A DNA stretch of 64,000 nucleotides from Cyclobacteriaceae bacterium (GTDB lineage: Bacteria; Bacteroidota; Bacteroidia; Cytophagales; Cyclobacteriaceae): the NCBI GenBank assembly GCA_025808415.1, contig CP075525.1:1163501-1227500 (forward strand), given 5' to 3'. This document shows positions 8,452 through 15,753 of the stretch, piece after piece. Under the pieces are notes generated by a model. The model was not told where the DNA came from, ran no database searches, and saw only the letters and a list, made by a program, of their open reading frames with translations. Each line of letters begins with the position of its first letter. Positions within the stretch are counted from its first letter, which is position 1. The position numbers and the translations under genes are program-made.

Positions 8452-8697
8452 ATGGCAGTTACAAAATTCAACGTGGTATTGGATATTCCACTAACCAGCG
8501 CCCAAAAGAGTGCGATTGACAAAGAGATCAAGTCGGTGATAGCAAAGCATGTTGCCCGACTTGATCTGAGTGCAATTCTTGGTGAGAAGCAAATCCCCAA
8601 AATTCCCAAGCGGGAATGGTATGGAATCTGGATCAAACGATTTGATTCCCTTGCAAAGCTTAAGAACTCCCTCACATTTAAACCGCTGAGAAAGTGA
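8452..8697 (+). CDS. Small hypothetical protein, 81 aa
   Basis: A basic, soluble 81-residue protein with a helical middle (about 15-40) and a Lys-rich end. It has no cysteines, signal peptide or recognised motif. It starts 17 bp after repeat copy 2 and its TGA stop overlaps the GTG start of the Cys-rich gene at 8694, so the two are almost certainly co-translated and may form a complex. No function is proposed. Confidence 0.65.
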   Translation: MAVTKFNVVLDIPLTSAQKSAIDKEIKSVIAKHVARLDLSAILGEKQIPKIPKREWYGIWIKRFDSLAKLKNSLTFKPLRK

Positions 8698-9083
8698 CAG
8701 GGTTGGGTTCAAATTCAAAAACCTGTCCTAGTTCCGTTTGCGAGGAGGGTGCCGAAGTCATCGGTCTCGTAAACGAACAAGGACAGATAAATTTTCTTGG
8801 CCAGCCGCTCCCCGTTTTCCATGAATTTGTTGAAATAGTGCGACAAGGTAGAAGTGCTGAAAAACGTTTTCGGTTTGCCAACCGCTGCTTAGAAAAGGGA
8901 TGTCACCAATGGACTGGATCAGGTTGCGGAATTATCGAAGATGTTTTGCAAAACATGGAGAAAAATTTAATGAAAGCCCTGCCGAATTGCGGTATACGTC
9001 AAGATTGCAGATGGTATCATCAGCGGGGTGGTAATGCTTGCCGGGTATGTCCTATTGTGATTACCGATAATTTTAAGGAATAG
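8694..9083 (+). CDS. Cysteine-rich protein (nine Cys), probable metal or Fe-S binding
   Basis: 129 residues starting with GTG at 8694, overlapping the upstream TGA. Nine cysteines (11, 16, 65, 70, 78, 99, 105, 116, 119) are arranged as a C-x4-C pair near the start, a C-x4-C-x7-C cluster in the middle and a C-x5-C-x10-C-x2-C cluster in CRWYHQRGGNACRVCP. No signal peptide is present, so the cysteines are in the reducing cytoplasm, favouring metal or iron-sulfur ligation over disulfides. Similar CRWY...CxxCP tails are remembered from uncharacterised proteins of other bacteria, without known function. Followed after 17 bp by repeat copy 3. Confidence 0.7.
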   Translation: MTGLGSNSKTCPSSVCEEGAEVIGLVNEQGQINFLGQPLPVFHEFVEIVRQGRSAEKRFRFANRCLEKGCHQWTGSGCGIIEDVLQNMEKNLMKALPNCGIRQDCRWYHQRGGNACRVCPIVITDNFKE

Positions 9084-9100
9084 ATACGTGTACAAAAAAA

Positions 9101-9133
9101 ACGGAGTAAGCCGAAAATCCGGAGAAGAGTAGG
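9101..9133 (+). repeat. 33-bp intergenic element, copy 3
   Basis: Identical to copy 2 except one position (GGAGAAGAG in place of GAAGAAGAG). It lies 17 bp after the stop at 9083 and 23 bp before the ATG at 9157. Confidence 0.88.
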
Positions 9134-9156
9134 TAAGCAAAACGCAATATAATGAT

Positions 9157-9384
9157 ATGATGCCCCCACAAGACGTTGGAAAATTAATAATGAAAGTATT
9201 GCATGAAAAGAAAGATGCAGTTGAAGCCGATTATATGGCTTATCTAACAGGATCTACAATAACTCAAGTATTAGAAGAAGGGTTCAAACTTCAAGAATTG
9301 GGTTTAATAAAAATTGAGGGAAACTCTTTGAATCTTGTTCAACGGGGCGGAAAATTCAACGCATGGGATAAACTAAAGAAATAA
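9157..9384 (+). CDS. Small hypothetical protein, 75 aa, winged-helix-like
   Basis: 75 residues with the helix pattern of a small winged-helix protein: two helices, then a segment LQELGLIKIEGNSLNLVQRGGKFNAW that resembles a recognition helix followed by a beta wing. This is inference from pattern only. The start is the ATG at 9157; an earlier ATG at 9152 hits a stop after one codon. It is separated by 3 bp from the membrane-protein gene at 9388. From here to about 11970 the DNA is clearly richer in A+T than the flanks. Confidence 0.6.
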   Translation: MMPPQDVGKLIMKVLHEKKDAVEADYMAYLTGSTITQVLEEGFKLQELGLIKIEGNSLNLVQRGGKFNAWDKLKK

Positions 9385-9387
9385 GCC

Positions 9388-10002
9388 ATGGAAAATATTG
9401 TATATTATATAATTGCTTTTTTGCTTGCAGGAACCTTTTCAATTCTTGAGATCATTAACATTAAGTATCGAAAAATTGCGGCTTTTATAGTATCATCTCC
9501 TGCATTATATGGCTATGCTGCATTCTTTGGTTTATTAGGTACTGGAATACTTTGGAGTGTACAGAATGAGGTTTTCGGAAACGTGATCTTTTTGCCGGGA
9601 AGTGAAAACCATTTAATGCAAGCTATTTTGATCGGGATTTTTACAAAGGCTTTTTTTGATCTAAAGATTTTTAGCTTTTCCATCGGGCCTGACAAAACGT
9701 TTCCTGTAGGTATCAAAACTTTTAGTCATTTTATAGAGGAGCCATTACTTTCTAAAATTGAGGTTCATTGGTTTAGAAATTATTCGAATTTTATTGATAG
9801 GGTAAATGCTCAATACCAAACCAGCACGGTTGAAGATATCCATAACCTTGTCGTTGAAAAACTTCAAAATTTTCCTGATGAGCAACGTGTATTGGCTTTT
9901 TTGAAAGGTGATTTTGATAAGGTTACAGAAAAAAGAGATAAGTATAGCTTGGTGATGAGGGAGTTTGGTAAAGATGTTTTTTGCCAGGTATTTCAATGTT
10001 AG
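9388..10002 (+). CDS. Membrane protein of unknown function
   Basis: 204 residues with N-terminal hydrophobic segments at about 4-22, 32-55 and 68-90, followed by a soluble C-terminal half of about 110 residues rich in Lys, Asp and aromatic residues, probably cytoplasmic. No family is recognised. It lies 3 bp after the 75-residue gene and 25 bp before the lipoprotein gene, so it belongs to the same A+T-rich operon. Confidence 0.65.
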   Translation: MENIVYYIIAFLLAGTFSILEIINIKYRKIAAFIVSSPALYGYAAFFGLLGTGILWSVQNEVFGNVIFLPGSENHLMQAILIGIFTKAFFDLKIFSFSIGPDKTFPVGIKTFSHFIEEPLLSKIEVHWFRNYSNFIDRVNAQYQTSTVEDIHNLVVEKLQNFPDEQRVLAFLKGDFDKVTEKRDKYSLVMREFGKDVFCQVFQC

Positions 10003-10027
10003 TTGTTGGTGTTGAACTAAGAATTTT

Positions 10028-10699
10028 ATGAAGTCACAAATTCCACTATTTATCCTTAGCCTTGCAATTGTTATAATGGTAGCAGGATGCCAATCTATTC
10101 GAGAGATGCATTATTTTAAAGATAAGGCGGGTAACCCGCCTAACTACTATAGGTTGCAGATTAAGGGGCATGCATTCTTGACTAGTTCACGATACCTATC
10201 CGGTAATTTCGATGAAGAGGCAGTCAACTATTATTTCGGGGAGATTGAACAGCCACAAAGTGTAAAATTTGAGTCGAAGCAACTTGATTCTAAGCAACCC
10301 AATCAAGGAATTGAACCAATAGGTTCTGATGGAAAAAAATTTGTTCTTATGCTTTCAACAAATAGCGATGCAATTTCTACAGCGTTTGGAAATTTTGTCG
10401 AAAGTAAGGAAACACAATTGTATTTGGCGAGAATTATTAATCGTGATAAACTTATAGAGCTTGAAGAAATGAAAGTTAGCGAAAATGCTGAAATGAAGAG
10501 GCGTAATAGAATGATAATTCTGGGTGAAAACTATCTAAACTCAATTACTGTCTCTGAATCCCCCGAATCAATCAGGATTAAGTTGCTTGCATATTTAAAC
10601 GCAACGGCTGAATATTTTGGTAACCCACAAAATTTTACTGACCTAGGGGTTGCCCAGAAGTGGTTTATGGATAATAGAAATTCATTAATAAACAGGTAG
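10028..10699 (+). CDS. Lipoprotein of unknown function
   Basis: 223 residues with a lipoprotein signal peptide whose lipobox is VAGC (Cys at about residue 21), so the mature protein is lipid-anchored outside the cytoplasm. The remainder is soluble and mostly helical towards the end (NATAEYFGNPQNFTDLGVAQKWF). No enzyme motif is seen. It lies 5 bp before a second lipoprotein gene, an arrangement suggesting the two act together. Confidence 0.7.
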   Translation: MKSQIPLFILSLAIVIMVAGCQSIREMHYFKDKAGNPPNYYRLQIKGHAFLTSSRYLSGNFDEEAVNYYFGEIEQPQSVKFESKQLDSKQPNQGIEPIGSDGKKFVLMLSTNSDAISTAFGNFVESKETQLYLARIINRDKLIELEEMKVSENAEMKRRNRMIILGENYLNSITVSESPESIRIKLLAYLNATAEYFGNPQNFTDLGVAQKWFMDNRNSLINR

Positions 10700-10704
10700 T
10701 CATC

Positions 10705-11778
10705 ATGGGAAAAATTTACCTTTTTATTAACATTCTTTTATTTACAGGGTGTAGCTCTGTACTTAAAATACGTGTAGATGTTTTGAACCGCGAGGCACTA
10801 CGAAAATTGCCTGATTTTGCCAGATTGGAAACTGAACAATTATATGTTAAGCTAAAGACTGCCCTGGATAGGAATATTTTTGATAACTATCGTTCGGATT
10901 TAAAAAAACTGGTAAGGGCTGGAATTTCTAAACTAGAAATTGATAACGTGATTGCTAAATCTGATACGCAGGAAATAATCACTAACATTGACAGGGCAAT
11001 AGACAAAACCTTGAGCAGTGTTACTGCCGAGGTGAATATTGCTCTCGCCAAATACACATTAGCTTATAAAAGCGATAATATGCCACTTGACTATCTGCTT
11101 ATTAAGAACAAATTGGAAGATAGCGTTGAACCATTTTTTCAGCTTAAAAATGACATTGAAATGGAAATCGGGCATCCAATTGAGGGATTTGATTTATTTT
11201 TTGCCGAGAAGGAAAGGGAATTGTCTTTAAGTGTTGATGAGTTATTAAATGACCTACTTGCATCATCTGTAGTTCAGTCACCACAGCGATTTTGGAATAG
11301 GATGAAGGTTAAAAATGATTTCTCCACAGTACATACCAAAGCAAATAGGAAATCAGCGTATTCTAAAACGATCGTACGCACACTTATGGGTAATTCTGAT
11401 ATTGCCATCACCATGGAGAATAAGGGTCACTTTACGGTTAAGGGGGTCCGCTTAGATGCCACTAAGGTAGTTGAAGCCACCTTCAAAGGATTGATCCAAT
11501 CAATTAATTTTTTGGCAATGACTTCAGGTGTTTCTGTAAAAAAGGGCGAGTTAGAGGTATCTTTATTGCCTGAATTGGAACTACTGAACAAAGCAAAAGC
11601 AGAGTACAAAGAAAATGCTCTATTGTTCAATGAAAGCTTATTGCAAATGACCTACATAATTTTGCAACAGCAAGAAGATTTACTTGGAAAAGAAGGGACA
11701 AAAAAGACAGCAGCATTGAAAGTAACCAAAGATGCCTTTGATGCACACAAAAGCCAATTTGACAATATTAAAAACTAG
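10705..11778 (+). CDS. Second lipoprotein, helical, unknown function
   Basis: 357 residues with a short lipoprotein signal (lipobox FTGC, Cys at about 16). The mature part is strongly helical with long Leu/Lys/Glu stretches suggestive of coiled coils (about 40-130 and 290-350). No catalytic motif is recognised. The gene follows the first lipoprotein gene after 5 bp. Possible roles are a scaffold or an envelope-associated structural component, but nothing in the sequence decides this. Confidence 0.7.
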   Translation: MGKIYLFINILLFTGCSSVLKIRVDVLNREALRKLPDFARLETEQLYVKLKTALDRNIFDNYRSDLKKLVRAGISKLEIDNVIAKSDTQEIITNIDRAIDKTLSSVTAEVNIALAKYTLAYKSDNMPLDYLLIKNKLEDSVEPFFQLKNDIEMEIGHPIEGFDLFFAEKERELSLSVDELLNDLLASSVVQSPQRFWNRMKVKNDFSTVHTKANRKSAYSKTIVRTLMGNSDIAITMENKGHFTVKGVRLDATKVVEATFKGLIQSINFLAMTSGVSVKKGELEVSLLPELELLNKAKAEYKENALLFNESLLQMTYIILQQQEDLLGKEGTKKTAALKVTKDAFDAHKSQFDNIKN

Positions 11779-11790
11779 CTACTTGATATT

Positions 11791-11970
11791 ATGAGATTTA
11801 AAGTTGGTGACACTGTAATACTTAATGTTCAAAAGAAATATGCTGACATTATAATTCCTGCAGGCACACAAGGAATTGTAGAAATAGTGTATCAGTTAAG
11901 TACTTCATACCTTATTTCATTTAACGGATTTCCCAAATCGCGAAGAGTACTGGAAGAGGATTTAGCATAG
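11791..11970 (+). CDS. 59-aa SH3/KOW-like small protein (DUF4926-like)
   Basis: The ATG at 11791 opens a 59-codon frame ending at TAG 11968-11970. The protein starts MRFKVGDTVIL, continues with a PAGTQGIVEIVY turn and ends EEDLA, the strand-turn pattern of small SH3-barrel proteins of the DUF4926 kind, often found beside toxin or immunity genes. It lies 12 bp downstream of the second lipoprotein gene in the same direction, so it ends the A+T-rich operon. Assignment is by pattern only. Confidence 0.6.
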   Translation: MRFKVGDTVILNVQKKYADIIIPAGTQGIVEIVYQLSTSYLISFNGFPKSRRVLEEDLA

Positions 11971-12003
11971 AAGAAAAGGAGCTGCTTTATTATCTTAATC
12001 ACT

Positions 12004-12340
12004 TTACCCCACCAGTTGAAACACCAATATCACTATAACCACCACCAACAGCCCGGTGTAAATGGTTTATTATATCGCGCCAGCCAATTGGGAATGTAAA
12101 TATCAAAGTTATATTCGGTTGATGTAGAGTACCGCCTTGCCAATAATGTAAGCGGGCAGAAGTTTTTGAAGATAAGAAGCACAATACCTTCCAGTAAAAA
12201 GCACCCAATCCAATCCACACCCACTGGTCGATGCGGTTGGTGAGCACGGCATACAGCAGGTAAAAAATCACGATGTTAAAGAAAAGCCAAATGATGGTAT
12301 GGAGCATTTTAATACCAACCAATTTTTTGGAGTTGTCCAT
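12004..12340 (-). pseudogene. Small membrane protein gene broken by two 1-bp deletions
   Basis: From the ATG complementary to 12338-12340 the frame reads MDNSKKLVGIKMLHTIIWLFF..., a membrane protein type common in Bacteroidota. It shifts at an A-run (12196-12200, one base short) into another frame carrying LEGIVLLIFKNFCPLTLLARRY and NFDIYIPNWLARYNK, and shifts again at T 12066-12068 (one base short) to give a final helix TIYTGLLVVVIVILVFQLVG and a TAA at 12004-12006. Restoring one base at each run gives an uninterrupted 112-residue protein. Both sites are short homopolymers, so sequencing error is as possible as real decay. An uninterrupted frame over 11999-12421 exists but does not represent the protein. 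Confidence 0.65.
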
Positions 12341-12434
12341 GTTGAGCATAAATACCGGAATGCGATCGAAAGAAATGTATGCGGCTGCATGAATGCTATG
12401 ATTTGAACACGCCTGAAGCACTGATAATTGTCAG

Positions 12435-13163
12435 CTAATAAAACAACCCCTTAATTCTCCACCACAACCTTCTTACACTGATTTTCCGGGCACAAACACC
12501 ACCCATCATTATTACTTCACCAAGCACAGTTTGATCCATTTCCATTTTTATAACAATGTTTTCAGGTGCATTCGCGGTAATGGGGTATTCAACAGTTTTC
12601 AACCCGATGAAGGAAAAAATCAGCACTTCGCTGCCGGTAAGTTTTTCAAGCTGTAACTCAAATGCACCGGTTGCATCGGTGGTGGTACCCTTTGCCGTTC
12701 CTTTTAAAAATACATTTACCCCTGGCAGTGGTGAGCCATCTTCTGCCGCAGTAACAACACCGCTTAAACGCAGGGTTGGAAAAGTTTGTGCAGGCTTTTG
12801 GTTGATGTTGATTTGTGTGCCAACTTGCTCAATTGGTGGTTTGGGTAGTGTTTGTGCATACGCATAACGTGATGAGAAGAAAATTACCCCTGCCGAAAGT
12901 ATGGCTGAAAGCCAGGTAATACGAGGGCTTTTGGTTGATGCATTGTTAAGGGCGTAAACACCAAGTTGCTGTTGGCGAAACCGCCCGCATGTATTTTGCG
13001 GAAAGGTTTTGAAATAATCTTTTACCTGTTCGTCTGTCCAGGTGGTGAAGTCTATCACTTCCTTATTACATAATTTGCAAAACCCACCGTGCTCACTGGG
13101 CGTGAAGGAACTCCAGTTTTCGGTGCAGGGTGTGGGAATGGAGAGTTGTAGGGTTTTATTCAT
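12435..13163 (-). CDS. Zinc-ribbon plus CarboxypepD_reg-like protein (paralog A)
   Basis: 242 residues in three parts: an N-terminal cytoplasmic domain with cysteines at 13, 29, 32 and 59 (GGFCKLCNKEVIDF and NTCGRFR motifs), a membrane helix at about 82-103, and an extracytoplasmic CarboxypepD_reg-like beta-sandwich at about 130-210 (GSPLPGVNVFLKGT... GAFEL). The four cysteines sit at exactly the same positions in the paralog at 14855-15577, pointing to a bound metal. CarboxypepD_reg domains usually occur as N-terminal extensions of TonB-dependent receptors; here the domain is free-standing. Function unknown. Confidence 0.75.
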   Translation of the reverse strand: MNKTLQLSIPTPCTENWSSFTPSEHGGFCKLCNKEVIDFTTWTDEQVKDYFKTFPQNTCGRFRQQQLGVYALNNASTKSPRITWLSAILSAGVIFFSSRYAYAQTLPKPPIEQVGTQININQKPAQTFPTLRLSGVVTAAEDGSPLPGVNVFLKGTAKGTTTDATGAFELQLEKLTGSEVLIFSFIGLKTVEYPITANAPENIVIKMEMDQTVLGEVIMMGGVCARKISVRRLWWRIKGLFY

Positions 13164-13350
13164 AGCCGTTAGGTTTAGTAAGGCTATGATGCATCAGGAA
13201 TGGTTATTCCATACCCGGTATTTCAATTTTTGTGCCTTCGGTGGCCATTTTATTCCGGCCCCAAAAGCACAAGGGAACAAAATCTACTAAAAACACAGCA
13301 GTTAACGGGTGCTTTTTCCGAACCCTTGTCCTTCAGGAGAACCGGTTTTT

Positions 13351-13725
13351 TCAGAACCCGGGTGTTGAACAGGTTTCATGTACCCGCACGGCATATTGCT
13401 TTGAGCCGGAATAGGCTACAGCCGCCAGGCAAACCGCACAATTCGTATTGAAATCATTCGGGTTTAATTCAACATAAAAGGTGTTTTTCTGAAGCACATT
13501 GGAGTCGGTAAAGCACTCCAATCCAGCCAGAAAAACATTGGTGTCGCCATCGGCATCTTCCCCTAAATGAAAATACTTTGGATCCTGGATTTTTAACACA
13601 GCCTGTCCGCAAATACCGCGCAAATAGCTTACGGCAATGCACTCACCGGTATAGGCAGGGGTCTTTTCGTCACAGCTAAACAGGATGGCGAACAGGCAAA
13701 CAGAATAAACAAGGTTACGGAGCAT
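13351..13725 (-). CDS. Small Cys-containing lipoprotein
   Basis: 124 residues with a lipoprotein signal (lipobox LFSC at about residue 18) and seven more cysteines in the mature part (ECIAV, GICG, LECF, NCAVC, ETCS), probably forming disulfides outside the cytoplasm. No domain is recognised. It stands between the two paralogous zinc-ribbon/CarboxypepD_reg genes and the transglutaminase-like gene on the same strand. Confidence 0.65.
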   Translation of the reverse strand: MLRNLVYSVCLFAILFSCDEKTPAYTGECIAVSYLRGICGQAVLKIQDPKYFHLGEDADGDTNVFLAGLECFTDSNVLQKNTFYVELNPNDFNTNCAVCLAAVAYSGSKQYAVRVHETCSTPGF

Positions 13726-13841
13726 AGACTTATTTTTTATCTGATTACTTAGACACGTGAAATAGCTGGTGGGTTGGAAAGAGATTGAAAGTTCAATTTT
13801 TAAAAATAGCCCTTTTCTAAAAGAAGCGAAATGGATTGGTT

Positions 13842-14846
13842 TTACTTTACCAACACCGAATAAGTAAAAACATAGCTACTGTTCAACAAGACATGAAGGG
13901 TGTGTAAACCCTTTGATGAGAATGAATGTTCTATCATGTTCAAACCGTTAGGTTCCTTTTTTAATTGTGGAGTAAGCGTAACAACTCCTTTAGGTCCGTT
14001 AATAATTAAGTTTATCGTATGCCCATCACTAGGCTGACTAAACTGAATAAATAGGGGTTTCCCTCTCTCAATTATGACATTAAATGTTTCCGGTAGGACT
14101 TGTTCAATATTAAAATCATAGAAGCTACTATAAATAAGGGTTCTGTTTAGAAATTTGTATAGAGACGGTTTTTCTGTCACTAACATCCAGGTGGTGTCCA
14201 ATGGATAATGATTACGAATAAATAATTTTGGTTCAGCTAAAAAGTATGCATCATTGTAATTTTTTATAAATATTCTTTTTTCCATATCGACTGCTCCACT
14301 AGACCATGTGGGGTCACACAAGTACCACTTGCCATTAAGCTGCACTGCATTCCATGAATGATTAATAACTCCAGTTCCTCCAATGTTGGCTGCTGCCGTG
14401 CGTCCGTAACCATCTACAATTTCGCAATTTAACCCCGCATGATATGCCAATTCTTTAACCAGGTAAGCATAACCTGTGCATACGGTTTTATGCTTTTTCA
14501 CTAACGTTTCAAATACAATTGTATTCAGTTGTTTGTTCCATTTATCCCTGGCTTCCGTGGATTTTAATTTTTTGCGTTTATGCTGGTTTTTTAAGAAAAG
14601 CACGGGATCATTTTCGATGTTCAGGCAAGTCCACCGATAAATAGCCCTAAACTTTTCAACATCGCTGGAAAGTGAAGTCGTCAATTTTAATGACAAACTC
14701 CTTATGTCTTGCAAGGAATGACCTTGATATTGCTTTGCGGTACTATCAGCTTTTTTAAAGTCTACTCCATTAAAATCCTTTAACTGACCAAAGACAATTG
14801 AAGGAAATGCAAAAATTAAAGAAATTTTAAATGTAGAGAAACCCAT
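13842..14846 (-). CDS. Secreted transglutaminase-like protein
   Basis: 334 residues with a signal peptide (about 1-20). A transglutaminase-like core carries a full catalytic triad: Cys123 in KTVCTGYA, His163 in NHSWNAV and Asp178 in CDPTW. Such domains act as proteases, peptide ligases or amidases in the periplasm or at the surface. The C-terminal part (about 230-334) is strand-rich, probably a beta-sandwich. The gene ends 116 bp before the lipoprotein gene and follows paralog B by 8 bp, so it is probably co-transcribed with it. Confidence 0.82.
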   Translation of the reverse strand: MGFSTFKISLIFAFPSIVFGQLKDFNGVDFKKADSTAKQYQGHSLQDIRSLSLKLTTSLSSDVEKFRAIYRWTCLNIENDPVLFLKNQHKRKKLKSTEARDKWNKQLNTIVFETLVKKHKTVCTGYAYLVKELAYHAGLNCEIVDGYGRTAAANIGGTGVINHSWNAVQLNGKWYLCDPTWSSGAVDMEKRIFIKNYNDAYFLAEPKLFIRNHYPLDTTWMLVTEKPSLYKFLNRTLIYSSFYDFNIEQVLPETFNVIIERGKPLFIQFSQPSDGHTINLIINGPKGVVTLTPQLKKEPNGLNMIEHSFSSKGLHTLHVLLNSSYVFTYSVLVK

Positions 14847-14854
14847 GTGACATG

Positions 14855-15577
14855 TTAGAAAAGGCCCCTCATTTTAGCCCAGATTTTTTGAAACCCGGAT
14901 TGCTTGGTTTCATAAATATCGTGCACGGCAACTTCGCCCATAATTTCCATAATCATTTTAAACATTCTTATCTCACCATTGTCGTCTGAATGTTTTTTGA
15001 CCGTGTATTCCAAGGTTCTAAGTCCTATAAAACTGAAAACCAGTACATCTCCTTCTTTGAGTTTTTGTGGGAATTCAAACCGACCTTGTGCATCGGTTGC
15101 AATACCAATAGTTGATCCTTTTAAAACAATATTAACTCCCGGTAATGGATATCGATCTTCTGAGGAAACAACTATGCCTTTGACAATGATTTCATCGTTA
15201 AAAGTGAATGTGTGGGGGTTATAAATCTGTATGTTTATCTCAGTTTTACTATTTTCGGTTGCACGAGCCGTAGTAATTGGTTTACTAACCAAGAACATTA
15301 ACAGGCTTAGAAAGCCCGCCTTAAATAAGGAAAAGCCCGGTTTGATATGGAGTGGCACTTCAAATGTATGCATTTTCAATTGATCAGGTCGAAAACGTCC
15401 GCATGCATGTACCGGTTTTGTTTTAAAAAATGCCAATAGTTCGGTTTGGCTCATACCTGTGAAATCAATAACTACTTTATTGCAGGATTTGCAAAACCCG
15501 CCTTCGGGCACTATTGAGAAATTTTCCCAACTTTCTGAACACGGCTTTGGTACGGTAATACTTATTCCAGTTTTCAC
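14855..15577 (-). CDS. Zinc-ribbon plus CarboxypepD_reg-like protein (paralog B)
   Basis: 240 residues with the same plan as paralog A: cysteines at 13, 29, 32 and 59 (GGFCKSCNKVVIDF, HACGRFR), a membrane helix at about 80-100, and a CarboxypepD_reg-like domain (YPLPGVNIVLKGS... GRFEFP). It is the first gene of the unit leading into the transglutaminase-like gene 8 bp downstream. An N-terminal metal-binding domain on the cytoplasmic side joined to an extracytoplasmic beta-sandwich suggests a membrane-spanning adaptor, but this is inference. Confidence 0.75.
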   Translation of the reverse strand: MKTGISITVPKPCSESWENFSIVPEGGFCKSCNKVVIDFTGMSQTELLAFFKTKPVHACGRFRPDQLKMHTFEVPLHIKPGFSLFKAGFLSLLMFLVSKPITTARATENSKTEINIQIYNPHTFTFNDEIIVKGIVVSSEDRYPLPGVNIVLKGSTIGIATDAQGRFEFPQKLKEGDVLVFSFIGLRTLEYTVKKHSDDNGEIRMFKMIMEIMGEVAVHDIYETKQSGFQKIWAKMRGLF

Positions 15578-15718
15578 AAAAAAATGTTTTATCTAAAATT
15601 CATAATACAGTTAAAAAAAAATTATAGTGATCCTGCTATTTATTTCTTAAACTCGAGTTGCTTTAATTTCTTGATTTTGACATGATCCTTTATCCTGACA
15701 TATCAAGTGGAAATAGTA

Positions 15719-15726
15719 TAAATTTG
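15719..15726 (+). promoter_or_regulatory. -7 element for the methyltransferase/galK unit
   Basis: TAAATTTG matches the TAnnTTTG consensus 27 bp before the ATG at 15754. No convincing -33 partner at the usual distance was found. Confidence 0.4.
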
Positions 15727-15753
15727 TTCGCTGTGTAATTAACCCAACCACAC

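Noticed and set aside
8452..8697. The 81-residue protein as a peptide-natural-product precursor.
   Set aside because: There is no leader/core pattern and no modification enzyme nearby.
7259..9133. The three 33-bp repeats as a CRISPR array.
   Set aside because: Spacing is 0.7 to 1.1 kb and filled by genes, with only three copies and no cas genes.
7259..9133. The three repeats as integron attC sites.
   Set aside because: They are shorter than attC sites and lack the paired R and L boxes; no integrase gene is in the window. A cassette-like role by another mechanism stays open.
11999..12421. A 140-codon intact frame as a real protein.
   Set aside because: Its C-terminal half is out of frame with the conserved membrane protein read in the other two frames; the frameshifted gene explains the region better.
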